A stretch of DNA of 64,000 nt from Fennellomyces sp. T-0311. Taxonomy: Eukaryota; Mucoromycota; Mucoromycetes; Mucorales; Lichtheimiaceae. The stretch is taken from contig JALLLT010000011.1 of NCBI GenBank assembly GCA_025266875.1, forward strand, positions 434,001 to 498,000. The letters run 5' to 3'. The notes beneath the pieces are model-generated. The model worked only from the letters and a program-made list of their open reading frames with translations, was not told the origin of the DNA and made no database searches. A program made the position numbers and the translations under genes. Positions 1-11,106 of this stretch are shown one piece after another (the stretch's first letter is position 1; each line of letters starts with the position of its first letter).

Positions 1-1377
1 CAACCAAATGTAGATCTTGGTAAGTAGAAAGTGAGTTAGCCGAGTAACATATTGACAACATATGGTTACTTAGCTGCATTGAAGCGAGTAAGTTGGAACG
101 GTATTCCGAGAGAATTTAGACTGGTTGCTTGGCAACTATTATTGGTACATGTATTTGGTCTAAATTGTTATCTGTGTGCTAATGAAGGAGGATGAAACAG
201 GGTTACTTACCATGTAATTCAGCACGACGCGTGACGGCATTGGCACAAAAGCGAAAAGAATACGCGGATAGTGTAGCAGCATCCTATGCCAGGGGAACAG
301 CAGGCCTGGATCAAGCACTTTGGCATCAGATTCATATCGATATTCCACGTACCAATCCAGGTGTTCCGCTGTATCAATACGAAGCTACCCAATTGGTACG
401 CTGTCTTTTCCCAAAGTTACTAAAGAAAATTGTACTAACCAAACTGTTTAGTGCCTAGAGCGCATTTTATACCAGTGGGCGATTCGGCACCCGGCTAGTG
501 GATACGTGCAGGGTATCAATGACCTAGTAACACCCATATTTGAAGTTTTCCTATCCGCCTATATCGGTAAGTTAAAAGGAGCATCGTGAATGGGGATGAG
601 TTATGATGTTATCTATGATGTTATGTGAAGGGGCTGAAGTACGGTGGTGAGCTCTTTTTACGGTCATCCACCGATACTAAAAATATATTGACAGATGATA
701 ATCCTGAAGAATACGACGTGAGTCAGTTGGATCCAGCAGTACTATCCGTAATTGAAGCCGATAGTTTCTGGTGTCTATCCAAACTACTTGATGGTATCCA
801 AGACAACTATACATTCGCACAACCTGGTATCCAACGACAAGTTGCAACCTTGAAAGACTTGGTTTCTCGGATCGATGGTAAGTAATTATGATGTAACTGC
901 CCTTGATGCCTGATGATGACAACGTACATGAATTACCTGCTTTTAGCGCAACTGGCAAACCATTTACAGCAAGAAGGGGTCCAATTTATCCAGTTTGCAT
1001 TCCGCTGGATGAATTGTTTGTTAATGCGTGAACTTCCACTCAGGAGTACAGTTCGAATGTGGGATACATATCTTGCTGAAGGGTCTTCCGAAGGGTTTTC
1101 AGAATTCCATGTATATGTATGTGCGGCATTCCTAGTCAAGTGGTCGAAACAGTTGCAGAAGCAGGATTTCCAAGTAAGTTTTTTTTTGCAGAAAGTTGGC
1201 ATTGTGTACCTTTTTTTACATTTGCTGAAGCTTAACCTAAATCTATATTAGGGCATCATGATCTTTCTTCAGCAACTGCCTACACAAGATTGGCATGAAC
1301 AGGATGTGGAGATGCTTTTGTCGGAAGCTTATATGTGGAAATCGCTGTTTCATAATGCACCAAGCCATCTCAAATGA
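1..1377 (+). CDS. GYP1: Gyp1/TBC1D22-type Rab GTPase-activating protein (5' truncated)
   Basis: TBC-domain GAP that stimulates GTP hydrolysis by Golgi Rab GTPases (Ypt1/Rab1 in yeast). Seven exons fit: 1-19, 74-144, 201-395, 452-566, 695-877, 947-1173 and 1252-1377, all in phase. The joined protein reads through WNGIPREFRLVAWQLLLGYL at the TBC start, then IRHPASGYVQGINDLVTP with the YVQG glutamine-finger motif, then IEADSFWCLSKLLDGIQDNY, which is diagnostic of the Gyp1/TBC1D22 subfamily. In most TBC proteins the arginine finger is in a motif of the IPxxxR type, and the exon-2 IPREFR segment fits it. The stop at 1375-1377 follows a C-terminal helix ending SHLK, as in the family. The N-terminal low-complexity part lies upstream of the window. 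Family assignment is firm; the exact splice sites are inferred. Confidence 0.9.
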
Positions 1378-2004
1378 ACAACACAGATACACACACACAC
1401 ACACACACAAAAAGAAGGCTTATTACCAATGATCTTTTCCCCCCTTTGCTTCTCCTATGCGCAGCATTAGTAGCATCCCTCCCTCTCGATACTCTTTATT
1501 TCTTCTTTCTTTTTATTTTCCCCCTTCGCCCCATCCCCCAAAGTTTGTCAAAACGAATCGCGATCGGTTTTTCCGTATAATACATTTTGTCAATAACTCC
1601 CTAGTACTCCTTAGCCCAGATTGTGGATCATCGTCTATTTTATTTGGTTTGCTCATGTCAAATCGGTTATGCTGTGCTGTCTTAAAGAAACCTAATCATG
1701 AAAAAAAAAGACAAAAAACGGAGGAGGAAAAAAAAACATGAAGAAATTTGTACATGGAGGAGAAAGTAACCCGAGAGCAGGGAAGAGAAAACATTATAGA
1801 CATAAGAAGATCAATAAAGAAATGAAGGGAAAGCGCATACAAAGTGTGTCAGTGTTTACAGAATTGAGGTTAAAAATATAGAAACATGAAGTAAAAAAAA
1901 AAAAAAGAATAAAAACTATAATACACGAAATACATAATGAGCGTGTGGGTTTTTTTTTGAGAAACGAGTGTGATGGATTATATGCGCGGAGAAGGTTGTT
2001 GAAT
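1378..2004. other. Convergent 3' intergenic region
   Basis: Gap between the convergent Rab GAP and Nrg1-like genes. It holds the AC microsatellite, several A-tracts and an AATAAA at 1813-1818 that could serve the + strand gene. No coding signal seen. Confidence 0.6.
1389..1409. repeat. (AC)n microsatellite
   Basis: An uninterrupted AC dinucleotide run just after the stop codon of the Rab GAP gene, probably in its 3' UTR. Confidence 0.9.
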
Positions 2005-2743
2005 TTAACCGATGATACTGACGTAAGGGAAAAACGAATCAGCCGGTCGGTTGAGAGGTGGAAGTTGCTGATGAGGTGGTGAAAGAGGTGGGGTCGGGCA
2101 TAAAAAAGCCGAAGAAGCGTAGAGTGGAGGACTTTTGTCGGTGGAAGGTTCGAGAGGCTGAAGCTTCATGCTGCTTGGCAACGATGGTGAACATAGCAAC
2201 TGAGGCAAGACTGCAGGCTGCTCATCGATTGGTGAGTTTAAGGGGGATACCGACGGATAAGGCTCGAAGCACGGGCGTGGCTGATGCTGCTGTTGCTTAA
2301 TGTTTCGAGTTAATTGATGGTTACGTCTCGATTTCGGCGAAAGATGAGTGCGGTAATGCTGCATCATGTTGTCTTGGCGCGAGAAACGAGATGGACATCC
2401 AGGATAAAGACAATGGAAGTTCTTTTCGCCCGTATGAATCCGGTTATGTCGTGCTAGGTGACCACTATTAAAAGAAGATGATATGTAAGTAAAAAATAAG
2501 TGTCTTGCATATTTTTTGGTTACTTGTAAATATTTACCTAGTGGTGAAGCTCTTGTTGCACCCGGGTTCAGTACAATGGTATTTGCGTCTACCAGTCGAT
2601 GGTTGGCGGCTGGCTGCGCGTAAAAAGTCGGCGGTAGGTGCAGGGGGAGGTGATGGTGGCGAAGAAGTAGTGTTGATGAAGGTGTTGTTCAAAAGACTGA
2701 TTTGTCTGCCATTGGCATCTTTGATTGAAAGAGGCGAATCCAT
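2005..2743 (-). CDS. NRG1: Nrg1-like C2H2 zinc-finger transcriptional repressor
   Basis: Two-exon gene: 2743-2538 and 2464-2005, about 221 aa, with a 73-nt intron inside the first zinc finger (donor GTAAAT, acceptor AATAG). Splicing joins FTT and SGHLARHN, rebuilding a finger of the form YHCTEPGCNKSFTT-SGHLARHNRIH, followed by a second finger with C-x4-C spacing and HYRTH. The linker TGEKNFHC is canonical. This pair with the SGHLARHNRIHTGE core is the signature of Nrg1/Nrg2 and RsmA-type repressors, which act in glucose, stress and filamentation control. The start is the ATG at 2743-2741; upstream in-frame sequence is a T-rich leader. Outside the fingers the protein is proline and serine rich. 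Which genes it regulates cannot be read here. Confidence 0.85.
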
Positions 2744-2947
2744 GATTTTTGTATGGGTTAAAGAAATGAAAGCAAGCACTGGGCGATGGCGAAAGAAAAA
2801 AAAAAGGAAGGGAAAAGGCAAGGTATTTATAACAACCCTTCTTATCCAATTAGGGAAAGTAGCCAGTCTACAGTCGTCAGGTTAAAAGCGCACAGATGCG
2901 GTGAAAGAAGAAGAAGAAAAAAACGTGGACTTGTGTGCAATGCAATA

Positions 2948-2977
2948 TCTCTCTCTCTCTCTCTCGCTCTCTCTCGC
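2948..2977. repeat. (CT)n microsatellite, interrupted
   Basis: A CT dinucleotide run with single-base interruptions in the 5' leader region of the Nrg1-like gene. A second CT run lies at about 3068-3083. Confidence 0.85.
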
Positions 2978-5900
2978 TCACCCTGCATATTACTTTTTAG
3001 GCAAGCGAACGTGTTAGCCTATGTTCGTTTGAGTACACAATAAGGATCACCAATCAGTCACCTTTCCCTCTCTCTCTCTCTCCAAAATGCATATTGCGAT
3101 CCTATCTCCGTGATCTGGCCCGGGAATCACAGTACCAGCGCCAAGTTACAATCTGGGTTTCCTTGGCGAGTCTTACAGCATAATAATCCAGCAAGTCGTC
3201 TGTGCACTACTATTCTTGGCTGACTTCAATTCGCTCTCCCTTTAGTTTCCCCGAATACAGAACCGAAAGCTTGGATTGCCACCTCCCCATAATCAAACAG
3301 TTAATAGTCTCGATGAGGGTTTTTATTTATTTCGTGTATCCATGGGCCCTGACGATCTATCGATCTCAAGCTTCTCAAATTCTCTCTATCTTAATTCCTT
3401 CCACATCCTCCTCGATCAATCTAAATACTAGTCATATTACATGTTGCCACACTATCTCTATTTCCACAACTCACTTCGGGATCGACGAATGGCCCGATTT
3501 AAAACCGGGCTACGCAGCGATCGTCGCGAAGTTCCGATGGCTGGGGTAATAGTAAAGACATGTTGCTTATAATGCGCGGAGATCGTTATTTTTGGAACCG
3601 CCTTTATTATGACAAGAGCCAGTGGCGAAATCGAGAACTCAGGGGGTGCATTTGGGGGGATAGGTTAAGGAGAAAAATTGTGCCAAGTCTCATGCAAGCG
3701 CAACCGCTACCCAATTCCTTTTCTTGGCCCTTCCTTTTTTTCTCTTTCTCTTTCTCTCTTCTTTTTTATTTTTGTTAGTCTTGGACTACGTCAAAACAAC
3801 CAATGCATAGTTTCATTAAAGCACATAAAGGTTCAAACCATATTTATATATACACAATAAAGAAGTGCTTCTCTCCAGCCGGGAGCAACGGGGAATACGT
3901 GTTGGCCAATTGCCTTTCATAATCTCTATATTCCTTCCTCTATATTCCCCCCAATATCACTTTAACACGCGCGCATTGAAGATCGACAGAGCATTTTAAC
4001 TTTGACTGTTTTTGGAAATTTGCGATCGCCAGTTAGCCGCTTTCATAATGATGGTCTCATCAGCTTACCGGGAAAAACCCGATTCCCCCGTATTGTCCTT
4101 TCTTTTCTTCACCCCCCATCACGAGCCCCAGGAGAAAGCACGGGGTGTCTCCTTACTCCTCTCTTTCTTTCTCTTCGTCTTCTTTTGTAATACCTGCCTG
4201 CAACACACCCATATATTCCTTGGCATCCTGTCCTGCTGTATAAGGTGATAAATGGGCTACCAATCATTCAGTAGTATCAACATGAGGACCACTAGGAGTT
4301 CTGCTGCTCCCAGTCAATTATTACATGCATTGCCCTCATTATCCATCTATGTGGCGGAAAAAGCAAACCTGTCGATCGTTTCATCCTTTTCATTGAATTG
4401 CTCAGGTAACTCGCAATTTGGATCCTGGCATCAATAAATTACATTTTACGCAGGGTTACTTTTCTTTTACAGCCTTCTTTTTTATTGAGTCACCTACACT
4501 AATTGTGGCGTAAATGTATACAACTATTTCATATTGAAAGGTCTTATCTGCAGGAAAGAAAATAGCTAGGAGTTCCACAAAAAGTAAACTGATCCATCCT
4601 CCTTTCGTAATAATACAACGAGTAAATAGAAAAAGTATAGAACTCAGCAAGAAAGTTTGTACCCGCACATTCTTTTGACACAAAGTGTACCTTAAGTGCG
4701 CGCAACTTCCTTTTAATACTACCAAATCTGTCGGAACAACGGGTTGCACTTCAATTAGTAACATGCCCGCGGAGTGCTTAGCAGCGCCACTCAGCTGCTC
4801 CACTTGATTGCCATAAATGTCCATCACCCGAATGGACTGCATGCTTGCGTTCCTAGCATCCGGTTGGATAATAGACTACTGCAAAGGCTCATTTTCAGTT
4901 GCATCGTTACAACACTACTTTTTTTTAGGTCACATATGGATTAATTGATTTACTTGAAAGCCAATTCCACGAACCAGTCAAAACACATTTGAGTTGACAC
5001 TTTTTCACAATGACTAAAAGCAGGAGAAAGAATTTGAAATACGATTTATTAATATCCGTGCAAAAAGCATTACTTGGAATAGAACTAGTAGGACATGCGC
5101 ACCGTCGTATATACTGCAAAAAGATGTCGGACAATTTTTTAGCCTGCATTTCTCCACATCACGCGTTTCGAGATACAATTCTCCATGCAAAATGTGATTG
5201 TAACTCATACATCAACTGTTTACTACTATTTTGGAGTAAACCCGTCATTGAGGAACCAATGTGGGTAACCCTTTTGCATCAAAAAATAGAAGTACTATCA
5301 GAGACACTGCCCCTCTTTACATCTTTTTCTAGTAGTCTCTGTGGTTGGCGATCTAGGTTTATGCTCCAAAATGATGACCCTTGATATTTAGATCTCGAGC
5401 CCACCTGCTTTTCTGTCATTTATTTTGGTGGCACGGAGTGTTAGGTATCTTGATAACAGAATGTGACATGGCGCCGCAACGAAAGAATCCAGGGCACAGA
5501 AGCTAATACAGTTTTGGAAAGAGATGGGAAAGTCAAAATATGTATATTGCCGATCATTTTTGATCTTAGATTTTTTTTTAACAATATGTGCATGCAGTAT
5601 TTGTAAGCTACTGCTGCTGAGTCAATCTACCATGTGGATAATTTTGAAATATGTACGCGAAATAGCAGTAGATGACCATCGAAGGAAAATTCGTCTCTGT
5701 TACACTTTTTACTCGTCAATATTGTAATCTTTCCTTTCTCAATAATTATGTCCCTCTCTGCCTCAACTGCCATAGCTCCCAATTTTGTCTTAGTTTACAC
5801 CGCATCATGTCTTGCATCCAAATTCGTCCTTGAGTCCCCCAAAATTACTTTGAACCTGTTGTACATCTTTTAAATTTCTAATTTTGGCTTAAATCAATCC

Positions 5901-7699
5901 TTTCCGGTTTGACTCTATGTTTTCATAGCATCCCATAAACTTTATTGTTGAGAAATCTCCTTTGCAAGGAGGCAAAAAGAAAAAAATCAGGATACTCAAA
6001 GTATCAGGTAGTACTAGTTGATTTATCATCCTTTCGGTCTCCCAATCTCGTTTTATCCACAGATATTTGAGATTGTAAACCACGGTAGTAGCATGCTCTA
6101 ACAAGTTTTTGTAGACAAATGGGAATGTGTGATACCGTATTATTTAATTGATAACAACATTTCGCATTCCTATAAGTAACCCTGTATACAACGAGTCCGA
6201 TAATGAAAGGTATTATCATATGTTCACAGTGATGCATCGTTATGTTTTCTTCTAAGGAAGTGATCAACCCAGCCGATGCCGTTCACGGTCCTCACCCTTT
6301 TCTAGGATGAAAATGAAGGATTTACATATTGAGGAGTAAGTTTCTTTTACGTACACCTACAGTGCGGGCCCAACAGGGCTTTTTGAGGCTAAGTAAAATC
6401 CTTTTCATCCCTCCGATACTTTAAAACCCTATCTTTGGACATCCTTATTGACAAAGCGATTCAGGGACTTGTACCATTTTTAGTATAGTATATCGTAGCT
6501 ACACATACCCCTTCCTTCCAGTCCCGTATATCTGCGAACAGCGAACGTACCGATGGAACGAAAAGAAGATCCCATTTAAGCTTTGTATTTCTCAACTTTA
6601 GAAAGGTAAAAAAGTTTCACATCCGTCGGTAAACTTGCATAAATTTCCAAATAAAAGAGGCTATTATATGGGCCGCCGGTCCAAAAGTAACAAAATTGGT
6701 CATTTGCCGACAGGGACCTACAAATTATTAAGAGTTCCCTTCTGCACAGATCTTGTCCGGCGATCGTTACGATGGACCCAGGTTCTCTTCATTTACAGGA
6801 GCCGGGGAATGTTCTTTCAGGTCGCAGCTCACATAAGGCTCGTGCTTACCGGCGGTGATGCTCCTATTCGAGAAGAATCTGGGGCTGTGCTTCGATCTCG
6901 AAAACTTTTTTTTAGGAGACTGTATGAATCTGACAAGGGTGACCCATTCATTTGTAGTAGTATGTAAGGGTAAAAAGGTTTACCTAGTAATAGGATGAAA
7001 TAGGGTGACCGGGCTGTGTAGGTGTGACTCATGTTCCGAATTTTGCTCTTCGCCGGTTTCACTCGTGCTTATTAATAATGTCACCATGGCTTTGTAAGTA
7101 CTTGCATGGCAGTCCAGTGATTCTATTTCCAAGTTGTCTTTTCATAGTTATGTTATTGGGTACAGCGGACAAACACTGGCTAGATGATCCAGCAGACTGG
7201 CCGTGGGTACGTAAGAACGAAATTGGGAAACTATGCATATATAGGGGTATGCTCGGACTGTCAAAAACATGAGCAATGGCCTACCAGAGCACCGCTGATT
7301 GGTCATGAATAGGAGGGAGCACTGGCTGTCAACGGGAAACAGAATTACGTAGGTATGTGTCACCGTGGCCGGAATGTGCTCCTTGCGCGTGCCCTGAAAA
7401 AATGAGTCAAACCGGGAAAACGTCTCAATCCAACCTTTGGCGATACGATTTCCCGTTCGCTTGAAATCATTCGCATTTTACGATTTTGCTGCGTATTCAA
7501 AGGAGCCAAGTGGGGGAACTGGAACGGACGCGGATGCTGGATGATGCCATATGTCATTGACACTCCTTTGCTGAAGTCTGTGGGAAGCCGATGGATCCAC
7601 GGGATCGGAAGCGGTCATTTCGGGAAGTCTGGTGTGACTGGGGGAGAGCGCTTTGGGCAACCGGCAGATTCCGCTCGGTTTCATTTTCCAAAATCCGCA

Positions 7700-7708
7700 T
7701 ATATATAT
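7700..7708 (+). promoter_or_regulatory. TATA box candidate of AOX
   Basis: Alternating TA tract about 50 nt upstream of the alternative oxidase ATG. The position suits a TATA element if the leader is short. No transcript data are available. Confidence 0.4.
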
Positions 7709-7756
7709 GCAATTTTAGCAAGCACAAGCAGACAGCCATTATCTTCAAACATAACC

Positions 7757-8811
7757 ATGCTCAAGCTCTTACACTCTCAACAGCACACACTACTCGCCCG
7801 CCCGATGGCCTCTATGGCGCTTCGCAGCACCCATACTGCTGCCCAGAAGATCCCCAAGGACTTGCTTCGTGAACTTCAGGCGACTCGACCCACTCCCATG
7901 CGCGACGAATTCCTTGGTTCAAACAAGCTTACCTCCGAGGATCTGGAGAAAATGGATATTGGCCAAGGAAAGCACCATGTGCCCGAAACGATGGGTGACC
8001 GATTTGCCTACAGACTCGTCAAGACTTTGCGTCTCTTGCCCGACACCTACTTTGGAGGCGATCACTACATGCGTGCGGTCATGCTCGAAACCATTGCTGC
8101 AGGTAAGCAATGTATTATCATGAAGGAAGCGTCGGATCATAGCTAACTATGGAAACCCTAGTGCCCGGTATGGTCGGCGGCATGCTGCGACATATGCGGT
8201 CATTGCGTAACCTGTCCGAGGACAATGGTTGGATCATTCACCTGCTCCACGAAGCTGAGAATGAACGGATGCACTTGATGACTTGGATGAAGTGTCTCCA
8301 GCCATCGGTATGGAATCGCCTGCTTATTTTGGGTGCCCAAGGTGTCTTTTTCAACAGCTACTTCTGGCTCTACGTCTTTTCACCCAAGACGGCCCATCGT
8401 ATGTGCGGATATCTTGAAGAAGAGGTAAATTAGACAGCAGATCACATGGGCTCGACAGCGCGGATCACTGATTGCAATAATGCTAGGCTGTGGTTTCATA
8501 CACGCACTTCTTGGATGCCATTGATAGCGGTGCACTTCCAAACGGTCCAGCACCCCCGATCGCAATCGGTAAGTTACACATGAACCACAATAGTACCTTC
8601 GAGACTCATGACTTCCTTTTTAGATTACTACAATTTACACCCAACAGCGTCCATTCGAGACGTGGTATTGGCAGTCCGCGCCGATGAAGCACTTCACCGC
8701 GATGCCAACCACCACCTTTCCGACCGAATCGCGGCAAATCGTGAAGACATTATTGCGGACATGAAAGCGCTCGAACACCAAGAATTGAAAGTCAAAAGCC
8801 CTGTGCATTAG
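7757..8811 (+). CDS. AOX1: Mitochondrial alternative oxidase
   Basis: Non-proton-pumping ubiquinol:oxygen oxidoreductase of the inner mitochondrial membrane. Four exons: 7757-8102, 8162-8424, 8487-8568, 8624-8811, about 293 aa. The N-terminus ([20 protein letters not shown]) is basic and Ser/Leu rich, as in a mitochondrial presequence. Diiron ligands are present: E111 in the LET motif, E150 and H153 in NERMHLM, and the C-terminal RADEALHR with its downstream His. Family blocks [13 protein letters not shown] and [15 protein letters not shown] are intact. Introns are 54 to 62 nt with GTAAG or GTAAA donors. The gene appears complete and functional. An AATAAA lies at 8919-8924. Confidence 0.96.
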
Positions 8812-9447
8812 TAATCATGACAAACAATAGCCATCTTAACATATCCTCCTTCTATATTTATTACCATACAAACCTTAAATCATGCATTAAAAATTCCAGT
8901 GTACATATCTTGCATAGCAATAAAGCGTTGATCAGGGGCAGATCACAACACCGAGCTTCGGCTTTGAACACAATATATGCATTTGGTGCGTTTAAGAAAT
9001 TGTCGCTGAAACTTAAAGGGGAACCCGTGCCCCGCCTATGTTTATAGCGCCAAGAATACACCTCTTGAAATGTCCGAATCAACATGAAAAAATAGATGGT
9101 CTGCCTTTGACTTGGCCAGTCGGAGTCATTGGGAGCAGCAGTACCTCTTTTGAAAAATTAGCGACGTGTTTTTCCAGCATCCATTGCGATGCGCCTCTAG
9201 AAACCCAATCCTTTATCTGTTTATGTTTTGGTGTGTACTAGAGTTTCGGGGCATTGATTTCCCAAGGGAACCGATGGTGCTGTACTCTGCTTTACATGCC
9301 TAGAGATCGGAACATGGGAAAAGGTTTCCCCTCGTTTTCGCTGGGTCCAATTTTTGATCCCGAAATTCTTTGATCTGGCACACAAGTTTAGACCGTCCCT
9401 TCTCCAAATACATCCAGCTCTTTTCAATTACTTTTGTACTTTTAGCC
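8812..9447. other. Intergenic region between AOX and MFS genes
   Basis: Holds the AOX 3' UTR with an AATAAA at 8919-8924 and the presumed promoter of the downstream transporter. No further gene seen. Confidence 0.6.
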
Positions 9448-11106
9448 ATGCAGCCGCCTGATAATGCATCATTCCACAGCCAAAACGAGGTTACTTTGAC
9501 CTCCAATGTCTATCAAGACGATCTAAAGAAAATGGCCACCTACGACGAGGAGAAAAGCACTGCTGCTCCGTCACCCGCAGATCAACCTATTGAGGAAGAG
9601 TCCTATCCAGGCCTCGTCGAGTGCGCACCCTTCCCTGCATTGGGATCCTTGGGTGAAATCACCCATACACTCTCTAAAACCAGAACAAACCAAACCTATC
9701 GAAGCCAACGTCAAGCCGATCAAGAGTCCACCAAGACGGCTGCAGTTGAAGATGATCCCAAAACCGCTCACATGGGTGAATTCTATGGCACCGAAGGCTT
9801 TCGCAACCCTGGGTGGCTTGCTGTTGTAGCAACTTTTCTTGTTAACTTTACAGTGTTTGGTGTAGTTTTTGCGTGGGGCAACTTTCAACGACTGTAAGTT
9901 TCGTTTTCTTTCTCCATGCTTCTGAGTTGAATGACTCACCCAGCGTCTTTATTAGATATCTGGATATTTACGCCGGTCAAACGGACGAATTCCGCATTGC
10001 ATTTGTTGGCACTTCAGCAAATGCAATGTTATTGTCGATGGGCTTATTTATTTCTCCAATCCTCCGTCGCCTTGGCGTCCGTCGTACTATGGCGATTGGA
10101 ACAGTCCTGTGTCCTCTTGGTCTCATCCTCGCCAGCTTTGCAACACAGCTGTGGCACTTGTATCTTTCGCAAGGCATTCTTTTTGGTCTCGGTGGTGCAT
10201 TTGTATTTTCACCTTCCATCACGATTCCCAGTCAGTGGTTTATCAGAAACAGAGCTTTGGCCACTGGAATAGCAGTATCTGGCTCGGGCGTTGGAGGCGT
10301 ATGTCTGTCGCCCATGGCCCAGTCGTTGATATCCACAATTGGTCATCGGAACGCTTTACGTGCCATGGGTGGCATGGGATTTGGTCTCCTGTGTATTGCA
10401 ACCGCACTTGCGGTGTCTCGGTACCCGCCCGCGCCGTCCAATGGGAAACCTTGGAATTTGTTGGACCGAGCACTGCTTTCTTGGCCTTTCGCGTTTTTGC
10501 TCCTATTTTCCCTGTTCGTGCCGTTCGGCTACGTCGCCCCATTCTTCTTGACGCCTACCTATGCAGACTATATTGGTGCAGACGCGTCAAGTGGCGCGAC
10601 CTTGGTATCCATCATGTCTGCTGCCAATGTCGTATGCCGTATTACACTCGGCTGGGTTGGTGATCGGTACGGAAGACTTAACGTTATTTGCATTTTCACA
10701 TTACTTTCTGGTAAGTTTAGCCGCGGCATTTCTATTGTTCCATCCAGGAACTAACCTTAAAAAACTAGGTGTATTCACCATGGTTGTTTGGCAATCAGCC
10801 TCATCATACGGCATCTTCGTTCTTTACTGCGTTCTATTTGGCGTTACGGCTGGTGCTTTCGTTTCACTCCTGCCACCTATCGTTGCTGATATTGTTGGCA
10901 TTGAGCATATTCAAAAGGGTGTAGGTCTGTCATACTTTTTGACCATGTTTGGCAACTTGCTTGGAACACCTGTGTCAGGTCAACTTAAATCGCAATTCGG
11001 ATGGACTGCTGCAATCCAGTTTCCTGGCGCAATGACTGTGGCTGCTGGCATTTCCATCGTCGTCGTTCGAATTCTTTTAAAGCCAAAGCTTTTTGCAAAG
11101 GTTTAG
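9448..11106 (+). CDS. Major facilitator (monocarboxylate porter-like) transporter
   Basis: Three exons: 9448-9893, 9956-10710, 10769-11106, 512 aa. A hydrophilic N-terminal region of about 130 residues, rich in Asp, Glu, Ser and Thr, precedes the first membrane helix (GWLAVVATFLVNFTVFGVVF). About a dozen hydrophobic segments follow, with MFS signatures: the loop 2-3 block ILRRLGVRRTM, WVGDRYGRLN between helices 8 and 9, and SQWFIRNRALATGIAVSGSG, typical of the monocarboxylate/Mch family in fungi. The final helices include PPIVADIVG and GNLLGTPVSGQL, also typical of MCT-like porters. Substrate is unknown; fungal Mch proteins are often not monocarboxylate carriers. The ATG at 9448 was preferred because the frame upstream has a poor leader and no earlier ATG. 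Confidence 0.9.

Larger units (their letters stand above)
2744..7756. other. Gene-poor region upstream of NRG1-like and AOX genes
   Basis: About 5 kb without a gene I can support. It begins with the NRG1-like 5' leader and CT microsatellites at about 2948-2977 and 3068-3083. Open frames exist (for example 4456-4842 minus and 5010-5384 plus), but they lack recognisable motifs, codon regularity or consistent splice sites. No tRNA or rRNA was recognised. It may hold decayed mobile DNA. Confidence 0.5.

Noticed and set aside
4456..4842. Minus-strand frame with a protein-like first 60 codons
   Set aside because: Reads IEVQPVVPTDLVVLKGS and so on, but no family was recognised and no splice-consistent extension found.
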